Assembly: GCA_004794655.1 (NCBI GenBank)
Contig: SMMW01000606.1
Span: forward strand, 1,199,501-1,263,500
Length of the DNA stretch: 64,000 nt
Source of the DNA: Marisa cornuarietis
Taxonomy: Eukaryota > Mollusca > Gastropoda > Architaenioglossa > Ampullariidae
Reading direction: 5' to 3'
Shown: in pieces, positions 23,061-37,972 of the stretch
Numbering within the stretch: the first letter of the stretch is position 1
Layout: every line of letters starts with the position of its first letter
The notes under the pieces: generated by a model
Told to the model about the DNA's origin: nothing
Seen by the model: only the letters and a program-made list of their open reading frames with translations
Database searches by the model: none
Translations under genes and position numbers: made by a program

Positions 23061-26000
23061 TTAATGGAGAACAGTGTACCTCAGCAGTTATTTGAGCACT
23101 ATAGTCGCATTTTACACAGATTCAATATTGTCAGTGGCAAATTGAATGGTTTCTGTCGATGGCTAACTAGTTTGACATTTAGTGTTTACTGCAGCATTCA
23201 ACGGGGAGTCACTGTAAATAGATATCACCTCCTATGTTAAAAAGTAACCCGCGTTCTGTAGGGCAATTGCCGACACTGCAGGGGATGCTTTCTCCTGCCA
23301 AGCTTTGCTCTTTGTGTTGTACACGTAACATCTTGCGTTGAGCCGCGGCCCTAATTATGTATGTGCGGTTTGCAAGTTATGTTTATGTATGTAGCACTTA
23401 CCTACCCATCTTTAACCTGCTTGTACGTTTAGGTCTGTTTGGGACGGACAGGGTGCAGTAATGCTGTGCGTGGCCTTCGAATAAAATATTTAGTTGTCAT
23501 ATCGTAGTTACGGACACGTGTACGGCTTTAATTGCTATTGATTTTTAGATATGCATTCAATTTACTTGACTGCCTCTTTGGGCGTTTGTGACGATCTACA
23601 TACCTAAAACTTTAAGAATGTATAGCTTTCAGCCGAAAATCGATTCTGGTTGCAGTTGCTGGGAGATGTGAAGAACAAGTGCCAGATATCGCCGTGGCAA
23701 TATCATTGATTCCAGTTTTCGGATGATCCGTAACTAGTTCTGGAAAATTGGAGAACGTTCTAGTTACAGTCCAACTGCAACGCGCAAGAGGACTAGTGAA
23801 CCCCTGACCTCAAACCAAATCCGCAAGATTGCCGGCGGTGCGTTGTCTGCCATGACAGCAAACTGCCGAATGCTTGAATAAATTCTAACAAGAACATTAC
23901 AGTCACCTGCCGGTTATTTTCTTTGAAACAAATGCTTTGTCTTTACACAGTGATATCAGTGTCTTTCCTTGACAAATTGTACACATTTCGTAATCATTAT
24001 TTCTAAATTGCTTCTTGTACTATGATTGAAGGGTATGGAAATATGGAAGGATAGAAGGAAAAAGGAACTGAGTCATTGGACTAGACAAACAATTGCGTCT
24101 CAGACAGGTTAACAACGGCAGGGTACGCGAGGGGAAGATTAGTTAATGCCCTTCGTAACTAAGAGGCATTAACTCTTTTTAGTTCAGTTCTTTCTGGTCC
24201 GCTAAGTATGGCTTATCGACTGTACCGAATTAATACATCATAACACTAATAACCCAGTAAATAAATTTAATCTTGTGTGGTAAGTATGCAGGTAAATGTC
24301 TTACACACTTTTTAATGTAATATAGAAAGCCAGTGTGTTTCAATTTTTATTTCTAATTTTGAAAACTTTAAAAGATGATCTTCACATAAAAATAAACGTC
24401 TGTTTCTCTTTTCAGTTACGAGTTCTCAGTCAGAGAAAAATGACTTATCATGCGCATCCCAATGGGGGATTGCGCTTTCAACTTAGCTTCTGAAAGAAAA
24501 TGTTTAAACTTAGATCGCTTAGAGATTTAGATGGACTTTTACCAAAGCTGCTTATGACAGGTGCGGCCTATAGGAAACTGAAAAGTTTTTTCCAAGCCAG
24601 AAGTTGTGTGTAAGTTCCGTTCCCCTCACGCTGGGCCAGAGCCAGCATACCAGGTCCTGTCGTCACATTCATTTAAAGAAAAAGGGGAAGTAGTCAAGAA
24701 ACACGTCGACTACCTGCGGCGTCTTACTCGAGCAAATTAGTATTTTCTTCGAAGCTTCCATATGAACAACGGAAGCTACAACAGCTTCTTGATCTGATTT
24801 TTTTCGTCGTTCGTTATATAACTCTGCTCTAGAGGCATTACTATATATATTAGTGTGTTTGAGGGAGAAACATTTAATTGAAAGTTTATATGATTATTTT
24901 TATCTCACTCTTATTTGTTTCTCTTTCTTACGATATATCTCCCCTCCTTTCATTGGTTTAATCTATTCAGATACTAGCAGCCGTCATAACTGCGATTAGT
25001 TCTAAACTTATTTCACAGATGATTTAACGCCTGATTTATTGAATTAGAAGATCTAAGTATGTTTAAACTTAAAATCCTTTTAAGATCCGGTGTATTTAGT
25101 AGGAAACGGCTGCTGATAACATTAAAACAACAGGAAAAAATCGAACGGCGGTTTAGAACTCTGATGTATTATGATGCCATCTTACAGCTTTTCCCCTCCT
25201 GCTTTGGAGGTTAATAAAACTTCGTTCATGAATGGATATCTCCGAACAGAGGGGTTATTTTGACATATTCCAGATGGGAGTGCTTTGAAAGGCTGGGTAA
25301 TTTGCCTACATATTATCGGCCGGTCGTTTCTCGGCACGGGGTTGATGAAAACACTCGTTGAACCATTAGGGGGAACATGCGTGCAGCGGTCTGCTTCAGG
25401 ACCAGACCTCGAGTAGTGTTGTTTTAGCCTCTCCCAATTCATCCCCGTTCACATGCTGCGGTCTTCCGGTTAAAATGTTTGTCTCTTTACAAGCACCTGC
25501 AGTCCGTCTGCCGTCATTGTGTTATTATATACACTGAGACTCAGTCGCAACGGCTTTAGCTACACACATTTGTAGCATGTAGCTGGGTTTTCGGAAAAAG
25601 AAGTTACTTTCAATAAGAGTGTAACGACCTGTCTGGCTAGCAATGCCGTCGTTGCTAAGGCAGATTTGCCGTGAATGTCTGTCACGGCACACGCTGCGCT
25701 GCACGCAACAGTACGTGACAGTACGAGTTTTTTCACGCAACAAAAGTAAAAGTGAGCTTCCCTTGATATTTATTCTTCGTCAGAACTAAAAATTTAGTTT
25801 TTTGTCTTTATCTTTTCTTTTTTAAATAAATTGAAAATAATCAGTGGTTTATACAGTATAAACATAATATCAATAAGCTGGGAAGTTTCACCAAAAGGGT
25901 AACGGACCCTGAATACAGAGATAAGCAGTTATCTATTGCTGGAGACAAACGAAATGTGGGTTCAAAATCCCAAGGGTTCAAAAGCTCTAGACAACAAACA

Positions 26001-27252
26001 TGGCATTAGAAAAAATTATGGATGCGAAAATAATATAGGACTAGGTTCAGTGCGCACGACGGACATGAAGTGACGTGTCATATATGTCCACTCAGAGTTA
26101 CTTCAGTTTTGAAGCAATTACTTTCAGGGTTATAGGTTAGATATAGGGGTAGACTTAGTGTTTAGGTTTAGATTCAATTTTAATAGGGTATCAAATAGGC
26201 AACACAGACAGCTCCTGCTCTGCCATTTTCGTACTAGCCGACAACGATAGGTACAATAGCACATTTGTTCTTTATCGTGCTGACCAAAGTCGACTAGCGT
26301 GTCAGAATATTATCTTAGTACGAATTCAGCGGCTCATTCAAACATTCAAATCAAACAACATAATCAAAGAAAGAGTCAGCGTTTCACATAAGCATTAAAA
26401 TATCATCACCAATCTAACAAACGCGTATTTCATCATATTAAGTTTGTCCATAGGAAAACTTAGCGGAGTCTGATGAAAGATACAAGCAATGTGGTCACCA
26501 CCCAACCACCATATCATTAATAGTAACATCCGAATGTAGATTATATTTACTGTTAGATATGTGACTAGTTGCCCACCATGCTCCTAAAATTTAAAGATTT
26601 TTTAAAGAAGCAATTAAATTTTTTGGTCAAAAATCGTTCCTATTCTTTTTCAATGCGTTTCATATGCGCATACGAAAAACCGTGGTGACGGGAATGAAAA
26701 TCTGTTTAAAACAGTTTTATTTAAAACATTATTTTTAAATACTGAAATTATGTTGTATACTGTATTTTCTTAATAGATCTAAGGCCTAAAAGGGGGTTAA
26801 GATAAGAAATGTATTGTTCTACTGGCTCCTGTGTCTGTCCTAGCTAAGGTCGAACAACAATGCTCGTAGCTTACTGCCGTCGGTTGCCCAATCGCTGATT
26901 CACGGGTTAGGGAGGTAATCTGCTGGGGCGGATGATACATCAACACATAATCCAGAAACAAGAATCGCCGCCTCGTAGGTAGGGCAGAAGTATGCGCTCA
27001 CAGCTAGCGCTCAGTCTTGACCCCAGTCAAGGGACATCCGGGTCACCGGTAGCAAAGGGACATCATTCTCGCTACGCTACTGCTACACACTTTCATACAC
27101 ATTTGGTTACTAGGCTTAATTTTCTGAGTACGGTGTTGTGAAACCCACGAAATAGGTGTTTATTGTCAGAATGACAAAAAAGATGCCTATACTGAAATGT
27201 TTGTATGCATTCTGCATCCCGTTACAGTGGACACCTACTTGCTCACTCACGT

Positions 27253-27256
<4 letters not shown>
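23061..27256. other. About 4 kb with no gene recognised
   Basis: AT-rich sequence. Minus-strand frames at 25182-25442 and 25525-25743 have no recognisable domain and no clear splice context. I see no RNA gene or element boundary. Confidence 0.45.
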
Positions 27257-27294
<38 letters not shown>

Positions 27295-27352
27295 TATATT
27301 TGTATAGCGCTTTTCCCCACCATCAAAGGCAGGCTCAAAGCACTTAAAAAAA
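27257..27352 (-). mobile_element. 3' tail of a non-LTR element with (AAT)n microsatellite
   Basis: On the minus strand the sequence reads AAGTGCTTTGAGCCTGCC, then GGGGAAAAGCGCTATACAAA and TATACATT, then about twelve ATT units (27257-27293). This CTTTGA-to-GCGCTATA hairpin followed by a simple-repeat tail is the usual end of many LINE and SINE families in invertebrates. Upstream (higher coordinates) no coding part could be read. Confidence 0.6.
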
Positions 27353-29214
27353 AACTGGTTCCATAATCACAAATCTCGTTAGAGCATCACGTTAACTGCC
27401 ACAGTAAGATTAGTTTCACACAGATGCACAATGTCAGCAAAGATAGTCAAATGAAAAACACATGTATAGTCTATATTTTCTAGTCTACACTTCCCATTTG
27501 GGATCTGGTGCTCATTATTGTCTACGGACAAAGAGTGATTGTCATACGACAAGGAAACAGTAGGGTTCATTGCCCATTCGGTGGCAGGGGAAAGAACTCA
27601 TGCCAACTAGAGATGCTGCTGACTTGCCTGGGGTCCTTGTAGGAAGCAGCCGATGAATTTGTTTAACAATGTGCTCGAGGTCGTCAACCATTTTGGTGAT
27701 GTAACAATGCTAATTTTCCATTTGTTGCTGCCTGGTATTCAAATTCCCTCGTGCGTTCCTAATAATTGAATCTGTCATCCGTAAAGAGTGAAGAAGTTTT
27801 GAATCGTAATCACATTAGAAAAATAAATCATTAGAAAACGCATTTTTAAACTCCCCCCTGTCTTTTTTATACTAAATTGAGGACCATACGATCCTTGTTT
27901 GGTGCATGCAAATTTTGTTTTTATTACAAAAGGAAATAATGCAAGGTGGAGTCATTTGTTCTCAGGACCATGGTTATTTCGCCCACAATGAATAGGTCAG
28001 GGAAGCGTTAACCACTAAAAGTAAACAATAATCTATTACATCACGTGGGGCTAAGTCAGCAGCAAGGTATACAAAGCACAATGTGCTTTTACCTATAAGA
28101 TTATAAATTACCTATAATTTGCAACATTTGATGAAAATTGGGTAAACGGCAAGGATTTACATAGAACACAAAATCAAGACACACACGCACATGTACGCAC
28201 ACACACCGGAATATGTATTTAATTTTTATTTATAAGATGTCTCAATGTTTACAAAATTATTCACTTCACTCAGAACTAACATTCTTGGCAAGATGAATCG
28301 ATGAGTCGATGTTTGCCTTAAATCTGCATGCAGAGACAGGTAAGTTTTTCCCTTCACTCTTTCGATCTGGCTTTCTTCGTCCCTAACAAATGGTGAGAGT
28401 TTTGATTAAAACGACTATTAAGTATAAGATCATTCCTTGTCTAAGAATGTTTTAATCTTCGTCTCAACCCCCCCCCCACACACACACACAATCACACACA
28501 CGAATGAACGCAAGTATGTACTCTGCAATTTATACTCGTGTATCCATATTGACAGATATCCAGTGTATATACACGCGTGTAACGATATTTATACACACGT
28601 AGCCACACGGTTACACACATGAACACATAAATAATCACACATAAGCTGTATCTACGCACGCATGATTGACAGAAGATCTTTTTGCATGACTCACCTGGCT
28701 ATGTCAACCGTGACCGTAACAAAACCTTTGTTGACGACTGATTACACCTCGTCCATTACTTGGCTGCATAGTGTTAGTGTTGCCATGACAACAAGCAGCT
28801 GTGAGCGAGGATTCGCTCCATTCGTGCAATGAAAAGAACGTAAAAGACAAAGAGAGAACTCGTCGGAGACGAAACACACTGACACTGACCTCGGTTTACT
28901 TACACCGTAGAGCGACCGAGCGCAAGTGCTGTGTTTGCTGGACGCTAATGGCTATTGTCAAAGCCGGGCTGGTCAATGATATCGTTGAATTAGCTCGTAC
29001 CTATGATTAGTTCAAGAAAGGACATTGTGCTTTGACCGGCAGGTAATTTTTTAAGCTCGTAGAAATGTCTTTGAAACATCTCGACCCTTTTAACGTAAAC
29101 CGATCGACATAGAATTTGAGTAAGTCTGACTACAGAGAAGGAACCTGTTTTGTTCGCACCCTGTTGTATTTGGGAGACGCTTTAGAAAGTGCACACCCTA
29201 CTGTGTGATACACC
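27353..29214. other. No gene recognised
   Basis: Short CA runs near 28180-28206 and 28478-28501. The frame at 28801-29010 opens at GTG and has no known motif. Confidence 0.45.
28779..28792 (+). promoter_or_regulatory. RFX X-box-like motif
   Basis: GTTGCCATGACAAC is an excellent match to the RFX X-box consensus. It has no adjacent recognised gene. Confidence 0.35.
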
Positions 29215-29330
29215 GAGCCAACAAACAAAGCTATTTAGCAGCAAACCAAACATTGTACATAATTGCCGTGTGCAGAGAAAGAACACTACGATCCGAGATA
29301 AGAATCTCACCGTTTGAAATGAACTGCATA
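29215..29330 (-). mobile_element. Diverged SINE copy
   Basis: Plus-strand blocks AGCCAACAAACAAAGCTA, GTGTGCAGAGAAAGAACA and GAGATAAGAATCTCACC line up with AGCCAGCAGCTAAGGCTA, CATGCAGAGAAAGAACA and GAGACGAGATCTGAACC of the 22.5-kb SINE, in the same order and spacing. Confidence 0.5.
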
Positions 29331-31351
29331 CATCGTTTATGAACATTGGTTACGTTCAGGGATTTTACGTTAACACCTGGCCAGCAATTTTTAGCATATA
29401 GGATTATCCTGTGTGTTTTGAGCGTTGATCTAGTTGCTTTTTATGCAGTGGAATCACCGAGTGGATCAGACAAAGTGTGATGATATACTTGTATACCAGG
29501 TTGGGATTACAGAGACGCGACTTAACGATCCACTCGCGGACTTTCCTGTCGCGTGCAATTTTTTTTCGCCTCGAGGGCAAATTCAGTGCATTGTACGCGC
29601 AACTAGTTTGCCACCGGTCTTTTTCTCCTGCTCTCGTGCTCTTAGCTGCCTATCGTGATGCTGTTGTCCTTGATGCCGTGAGGCACGCAGACTTGGGATC
29701 GTGCCAAGTAGACTAGGGACAGTTTGTATGTAACTAGATTGTATGAGATCTTTCAAAATTAATTTGGTACAGTTTGAGAACTTATCAGAAAGCTAGCTGG
29801 GCTGACAGGCCATGATTCGTAACTAACAGGGAATGCGATCTTTTCCGCAGTCACACAACAGGAAGAACAAAACAAAACAAAAACTGTACTCCTGTCGCTC
29901 GGGTTCTTAGATGCAGGTCAACAATCAGCTTGTCATGACAGTGAACAGTGTAGCTTACCTGTCTGGTGTGTGTGTGTGTGTGGGAGGAATTATGTAAATG
30001 TCTATGGCGGTGGTGATCAAAAGTTTGCGATGGTTAAGCTCACGATCTGGCTGTGGACACAGATGTGCAGTGTACTTGATGTGAGCAGTGGGCTTTGCCT
30101 GTTTATTGTAGCATAGAGTTTTAGCAGATGAATAATAGTGACATCCTCGTCAACACGGAAGGGTTCAAACAGAAATTTGAATAATAGAAATTGCCGACGT
30201 TGGCAGAGGGTCGCGTACAGAATCACAAGTGCACGCACGTGCATGCACGCAAATATCTGTGGGCCCACAGGCAGCAGGATATCCCGTCCATAAAGCGAGG
30301 AGCTTTCAAAATCTTTCTTTGCATTGATGGAGATTTCAACCCCAACTTTACCCCAGTAAAAACAATCGTTGATATCTATATCTATTATAAAAAGTACATA
30401 GTATTTGTTATTATTAACATGATCTTTGTCTCTGTTTTCATGATGTTATTTTATAAAAGTAAATCAATGATGAAATATTACCTTTACAGAGATGTCTAAC
30501 ACGATAAGACTTTTAAACTCAACAGTTACATTTTTCAGACCTAGAGCTCAATTTTCACTACGCTTTCTTGAGGGATTTAAGTACATGTATGTAAACCTCA
30601 GACAAACACGTAGTGGACGCGCCTGACACACACACACACATCTCTGCTCAACCACCACCACTACCACAACAGCCTTTTCTTGTTTCTAAGCAACGACATA
30701 AAGCAGATCTTTAAGAAAAACTATTTAAAAGTGCATTGATATGATTCATCGTCGATACTTCCGTCTTTGAGTTAAAAATGTGTTTGATAAGCAAAGGTTT
30801 CTTTTTATCATAATATGTGTGCAAAGATTTATGCATATGTGAGGGGGGGAGGGTGAGTGCATGTGTGTACCTGCGTGAGTTTATGTTTGTTTGTGAGTGG
30901 ATGTATCACACTGGTAGTAATCGTCTTTTGGACGACGCAGATATTTGTCAATAGCTCTCGGCGTAATAAATACATCAAGAATGCTCCAGCCAAAGCCATA
31001 AAATACCTTTCTTCATAAGAACGTGAACTTTCTCTAAACATTGACCAGGATTTTATAGGCGACTTTTTTTTTCTTTTGAATCTTTATTCACGATATAGTG
31101 GGCCACGTATATGTGATTTTTGTTTCTGGCATTCATACTTCAAAAGAAGGCGCGAATTACATCTCTAGGAAAGAATATTCTTGTAGCCTTTGAAACGGAT
31201 GTTGTGGCAGTGGTGATTGTTACTGATGGTGAATTTAATGTGATTATTACCATTATGCATCGTTACTATTTCATCTGGCGGACGGGCGATTGCACTTGCT
31301 CTCCTTATTTTGTATACTTCCCTTCACACAGTACTGCTTCTTTGTGTCTGT

Positions 31352-31354
<3 letters not shown>
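29331..31354. other. No gene recognised
   Basis: Contains a TG run (29965-29983) and several open frames without known motifs (29434-29716, 30191-30499 on the plus strand). Confidence 0.45.
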
Positions 31355-31441
<87 letters not shown>

Positions 31442-31443
31442 TC
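31355..31443. repeat. (TTTC)n microsatellite, about 22 units
   Basis: An uninterrupted tetranucleotide run, which creates artificial open frames on both strands encoding alternating Ser-Phe-Leu or Lys-Glu-Arg residues. Confidence 0.95.
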
Positions 31444-34400
31444 CAAACAGTTTCCATACCTTGTGGTATCCATCCTCATTCGAGGCAAGATTAACACAGT
31501 TGCTGACAAATGAGTAGCTCCAGGCGTTCTGCCTTTTTCTCGCTCATTTTTTTTGGAGATGGTCTCGGAGATCTCTAAGCCCCCTTCCCACCACATGCAG
31601 AATGCTTTACATTCGCAGATGTGTCCACAGCCCCGTTCCGTGGCCTGATGCGGACTTTTAAGTTTCAGTGCCAGCCCGATCGTGATCCATTTGCAGTGCT
31701 AGACCAGCGAAGACATAATGGCCTCTGGTTTGATGGGAACGATCCAACGATCCCAAGATTTGGAGAAAAACCGCGCTTCTGTCACTCTCGGTTTTCGAAA
31801 GATTTCCTTGAACTCCTCTTCCCCATTATTCCCAGAAAAGCGGGAAAAGCCTTGAGATGCGCCTGAAGACGGACAGACCTGCGACAATTATGCTCTTTCC
31901 TGTCTGGGAGATGGAAATGTGTTAATATTTAGTTTCATCCCCATGTTTCGTCAAACAGATTGGTCGTTAAGACCCTTTCTCCATTGACGAAGAAGTGATC
32001 GCTTATATGAATCGCACGACCGCATCGATAAAGTTTTCATATCAGATTAAAAAAAAATCAAATATGGTTTTTCGCAGGACTCTTTCTATCCTTTTCCTTT
32101 TCTCTTTTTATTTCCCTCAGTCTGTATTCTCTTACTTTGAACCCACCCACCTACGTGTATTGTTGTCTCTTTCTGTGTTCGTATTATCTTCTTTCACTTT
32201 ATAATGTATAAATATCCAGTTTTTTCACTCACTCACTATATATATATATATATAGATATGTGTTTATCCCGTCTCTTTTTCTGTACCATCTTCATTATAG
32301 CGCAAGTCATAAAGATGAAGGGGCTTCTAGATTGCATGAACTCGCAAGAAGATTCTAAATACAAGTCTGGCATAGCAGACCATGTCCCCAGAGCTGACCT
32401 TTCACAAGACTAGCAATCATACTTCACCAATATGTCAGCGTCAGCCTTTAGGCTCCGTTTCCTTTTCCCCTCGTGAAAAATGATAGGGTTAAAGGTTGAA
32501 TAACATGTCTGCGGAATCAATTAAATAAATAACGCAGTGACCTTTGTGCACATCGCTCACCCTGGACCGTTTTCCTACCTCATGGCCGACCACTCATTCT
32601 GTTTAACCGGGTTTTTCGTTCCATTTAATCAGGTTTCATATTAACAGTTAGCGTTCGTCTGCTGACGATGTCTTTACAGCTTAGAGAAATGCCATTTTCT
32701 TGCTATAAGAATGAACTCCGGTTATATGTTGGAAGAAATAATGCAAATAAAGAGACGATGGTTGAAAGACGTTGCTTGGGGGCTAGGTGGACACTTTGTG
32801 TTGTTTTTACGAGTGTGGGACGTGGGATGGAAAACTACAGAAGGCTAAGGTAGGAGGACAGTTTGCTGGAGTTTTATTCCTGTAACTTTTTCAAGACTTA
32901 TCTGTTCGTGTAAGGTTCGTGAATTGGTAATATAGTGCCATTGATATGAGTAAGTTTGAGACCTCCGCGCAAGTTATGCCTGTAATGCATGTGTCACGGT
33001 CAGGGTATAGAAGGGTGGGTACTGGCCGTGTCCGTATACTTATGTTCAAAGGCTCCCCCTGCAGGTGAGACGCTGAACATGTAAAGACTGTAGTGGCCGT
33101 AGTGGGAATTTAAGGCCGGCCGCGAACAGGCTGGGGGCTGGTTAATTGTTGCTGCGAGAGCACCTGGATGCTAGACAACATCGACACGCCGGAGAGCTGT
33201 TGGTACCTCTGCCGAGACACTGGACAGCCATCGCGCTGGGATCCAGTTAGAAGCGTGTTCGAAGACAGGGTAACGTGGGCCCAGGCTGCCTGGTGCTGGG
33301 GGTAAGAAGGCGTGAAGGTAATTAATGCCGTGCTGCTGCCTGAGACACCAGGGACGCAAAGTGCTGTGATGAACAATTTATACCTTGATAACTAGAGGTG
33401 AAGAGTATTTGGCTGTTGTTTGAAGATATTTTATGAATTGTGTTATACCTATATTAGATGTTCATTGCTTTGTTGAAAACATACAAATTCTCCTTTTGTT
33501 AAAAAAATTGTTTTTGTCCTGGGCTGGGAAGCCCCCTCAAAAGAAAAACGATCTGTTTTCCTTGTGTGTTGTGAACAAATGCGCATGTCAAACCCTGTGG
33601 TCTGACAGCTCGTTTCATGCTAAGGGCTTTCTTCATTGGGTATATATTCTCAAATGTCATTATGTTAGGCAGACTTTTTTCTGTTTACAATACAGCCATG
33701 TACAAGAGTGTTCCTAAAAATTCATGTCCTTCAAGGTTTATCCAAAAAACCTTTTGAAGGAAAAGGCATGGAAAATTGCAAGTTCTTAATTATTTCCGCT
33801 CAAAATTTTCAATTGCAGTACAATCGTTTACTTACAATTTCCTCAAAATACACATTTTCGGTGGTGCAGGGAGGGGGCCATGTTTTGTAATCGAGTGACG
33901 TCAAAACTGTTATGCACCCTTGTTTGTTTTCGGTCTCCTGTAAGTTCGGTCATTGAAACTCTGACATGTACTTAAATATCGTCCCATAAAATTTCAAACC
34001 CGAGTACAGTGGGGCAGAGCTGAACGGAGTAAAGCAGACTGGTGTGACAGAGAAAAAAAACGCCTTTATTAACACGAATTAGGATTTTTTGTTTTCCTTC
34101 ATGAAAGAGTGCGAAACATGGCCGTTCCCGGGAACTGACGCGCAGCTGTGTTTTTAGACGCAATTTTGGCAATGTTTTGTATGGCTCTCATACAGAAACT
34201 GGCTAACATTGTAACATACTTGGCAGTGTGTGTAGGGCTAAGAAGGCTCATATCACAATGCTGAGCAGAAAGTGCCGAGTCTGAAAATGAACTCAACATT
34301 ATCTGAAGGCTTTGTGAAATTGATGATCGTCCATTGGTTAATTAACAAATAGCGATCCTAGCAACCAAACCTTCTAGGTGCTTGGCATAAAGCGTTATTA

Positions 34401-36473
34401 ATTCAGGTGTGCACGCTGTATGGGAGGAAGCGTTGTTAATACCTGCAGGACTAAAGTTTCTAGATCAGCTTGGTTTGCAAATGATACTTGACTAGCCACC
34501 AGACGAAACATTGGGACATTCACCTTTACAACATCTCGTAAGTCTAACAGCTATGCTGCTGTTTAGCAAACCAACACAACTAAACAGGAAACAGGAGCAT
34601 ATTGAATAAAAGTGCTCTTGGGGGGTTACAATACGAGGCATTGATACCAAGATGCAGATGTCCTGCTTCAACACCTTAAGTTCCTTCTGTCAACAGCCCA
34701 TGGGCTATATTTGTGAAAATCCGTTATCTTATACTTGACTTTCAGAAAATGAAATGAACTAACTTTATAGTAAGGAGGGGAGTGAGTAATAAATATTCTT
34801 TTTCTTTACGTTAGTACACAAACTCTCGCGTTTATTGCGGGCACACAGAGCCCTGTTTCACTTTAGCGCAGAAAATCTTTCATTTGCTGTCTCCGGTAAA
34901 TTATCGACGAAACCATCATTTCTGTGAGACCTGGCGTCAGAGCTTAGCCAGACTTCTCATATTTAGAAGATACAAATAGTAGTTATGAACTACTCAGACC
35001 AGTGACAAAATATCTAGCGGATCGTTTAGTCGTTTGCTTTAAAGTAAACACCATTTGTAAAACTTGTCACTTATAGATGGGTGACTTTAGTGGCTGCAGT
35101 AGGCCATTACTCAAGACCCTTTATAGGTTCTTGGAAACAAACCTCACAATAATTATAACATCTTTACGCGAAGCTGCCCTGGTTCGACTTTATATACTAT
35201 CCTAGCCAACACATTTCACTGGGTCGTATATGTCTTTTTAACTACATGCCCAAGTCGGTGTCCTTGTCCTGCTCATGTTTTGGTTGTCTGAGTTCCGAAA
35301 ATGAGATATCGTCATTTAAAAAAGTAGTACGCTGTGGAGTACTTTCTTTTTTTTTTTTTGCTAGTCTTACAACGGGCGTAGCCGTCACCACAACGACACT
35401 AAACGAGATATTTTAAAAACTACGGTTGGCTTATAAACTGTATGATTTGCTTGTCGCGTGCGCAGTGAATAAAAAGAAAAGAAAACGACACATCGTGACT
35501 GCATTGGCACAATGGACAGAACGAAAGGATTGTCGTGTGCGATGTTGGTGCTGCTGTTATAATCTGTATATCATGTCAGAAAAACACCAGCCTAGTGCTA
35601 TACGAGGTCGATATGTACGTACGGGGGTGGAGGTGAGAAGGGTACGGAGAGCAGGGTAAAGAGATCTTTGCTGACGTGTTGACTGATGCTGGTATTTTGG
35701 AAAATTTGTATTCAAATTTTGCGACTTAAAATTAGTGCAATAAAAGAAAATCACGGGAGTTTTCGTGCCCTTAACATACGGGGTTGGTTTAAACAGATGC
35801 TTAGTATGGCGTTTGTCATACATAAAAGGACTCATAAAACATTGGGGCGGAGGTGGAGAATGGTGGGGCTAGTACAGAGGTATTATCAACTGAACTTCAA
35901 CCTTCGCTCTGATTAGTCAGAAAAATTTTTTCTGAGAGAGAAGTAATTTGCGTCTAGAAGTGCTGACAAACTGACTAGTCCAGTTCACCGCAAATTTGTA
36001 GACACGCACACCTCAGGGTGGAGGTGGGGAGCAGGGGAAGAGCTCACGAGGCGCATCGACGTTACGCCCCCAGACCTCTAACTCCTTTGAGCGTGCAACA
36101 CGTAGCGTGCAGACACAGCTGCTTTTCTATTATTTTCGCTGGCTTCAGTAGCCTCTTGTAGCTGATGGCAAGCAATGGATTAGCGTAAGTGTCCAGTAGG
36201 GGGCACTTGTTAGCACAACTGATGCGTGCGTGCGTATATGAGTACGTGTTAGGTATGTGGGAGTCAGGATAAAGGAAGAAATCAAAATCTGAATCAGCGG
36301 GTAAGTGGGAGGAAAGAATAAGAGGAGAGAAAGAGATAACAAGGTGTGAGCTGCACCGAGAGAGAGACGGAGAAAAAGAGAGAGGATGAACCACATCTTT
36401 TATCTTACAAGAAGTATTTCTGCGAACAGAGAAAAAAATCTCAGAAAGGAGCGAGATAGGTGACCATGCATGC

Positions 36474-36474
<1 letters not shown>
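31444..36474. other. About 5 kb with no gene recognised
   Basis: Includes a GC-richer patch at about 33090-33370, a TA run at about 32237-32255, and a full CRE (TGACGTCA) at 33896-33903. Open frames such as 31621-31866, 33110-33376 and 33433-33717 carry no motif I recognise. Confidence 0.45.

Positions 36475-36541
<67 letters not shown>
36475..36541. repeat. (CA)n microsatellite
   Basis: About 33 uninterrupted AC units. Confidence 0.95.
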
Positions 36542-36543
<2 letters not shown>

Positions 36544-37909
36544 TCTAGGCTTTTTCATGACTTTGGGGGAGTTTTGTTGTCAACGCTCAGAAAAGAAGTT
36601 TGAACGAATGATTCTGAAAGATGTCGAGATTAAGATAACTCGGCCTTCGCTGCAAGCCTGTTCTTTGTTCTTCGCCGCCGCACGCAGCTCGTTGGGAACG
36701 CGAGGTTGAAAGGTGTAGACTAATCGCTTATTTAAGGCGGTAGTGAATGAGCAAGCCCTGTCACGGTTTCCTGCCACAGCTGTAGCTGAATACACAGCTT
36801 AATAACGCAGGTGTGAAAAATACTTTGCAGGTCCTGCTTGTAAGCTGCAGTGCTGTTAGATGATTTTAGTCTACTTGCAGCGATAAGGTTAGTCTGAGTT
36901 TTCCAACTAAAGGAAAGTATCGTTACGCATCCAAAACCATGAATTTACTAAGAACGAAAATCGGAATCGAGCAGAAGTCAATATGGCAGAAGAAATCGTG
37001 CATTCAGACTAGAAACACTGGACACCAGACACCAGTCTTCTTCAACCAGTGATTTCCCAAGGGATGGTGGCTGTAAGTAGTATTTGGATCGTAAGTCAGA
37101 ATAACTTTATTTTTACAAAGCACCCAAACAGTAACTTATTTCCTGTTGTCCCGAACGCTAGCTGCTAATGTCTGTAAATGTCCAGATTCCCACGCACGTC
37201 ATTTTAATTATCGTTTAAGATTTTTTTTATTTAGTCCAATTTAACCTGGAAAGGAAATTGAAAAATCAAGCGAATAGGACGTCGTTGTGGAGAATCATGG
37301 CGACAGTTCGTGCTTAGCACTCGACGTGAGGAGGCTTGGGTCAGATTGCCGACCATCTGCCAGTTCTCCGCGGCCTTGACACGGCGCCATATTGGAGATG
37401 GTTGCGAAGTGACCTCTTGCGTGCTGCTGTGGCTGTGGAGAAGGCTCGCTTCTGTCATACCCTCTGATAAGTGAGGGCGATGGGTACTTGAAAGAGTATG
37501 CGCAGCTTGCTAAGTGTCCGTTTGGGATGAATGATCAGTGACTAGACCTACGGTCTCCATTTTGGGCTCAGTTTCATTCCATTAAAAAAATCATTACATT
37601 CCTTCCGTTTGCCTTGTTGTGCACAGAGGAATGAAATACGCAGAATTTCCTAGAGAGAGAAACGGGAGGGAGAAAGAGAAGAGGGAGATGATATCATTAG
37701 GCGAAGTTGTCAATATTCCAAGGCGATAGAGGATAAAGTTGAGTCAGAGGTTATATCAACTTATTAATCCGTTCCCGATATATGTGTTTCCCTCTGTCAA
37801 TACTGATTAATGGAGAACTTTGAGTGAGGAAGTTAATGTCCTGCATCAAAATCCTACAGACCACAGTAGTTCCCACGTCATAGCTGTCTCCCATTTTTTT
37901 TCTCTCACG
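36542..37909. other. No gene recognised
   Basis: Ordinary sequence; the frame at 37231-37458 (minus) is unrecognised. Purine-rich tract near 37652-37690. Confidence 0.45.
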
Positions 37910-37963
<54 letters not shown>

Positions 37964-37972
37964 CTCTCTCTT
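37910..37972. repeat. (CA)n followed by (CT)n microsatellite
   Basis: About 25 AC units pass directly into six TC units. Confidence 0.95.

Noticed and set aside
31120..31596. Frames of 67-124 codons over the TTTC repeat
   Set aside because: They exist only because the tetranucleotide repeat has no stop codon in any frame.
36062..36709. Cys-Val and Thr-His repeat proteins
   Set aside because: Products of the CA microsatellite read in different frames.
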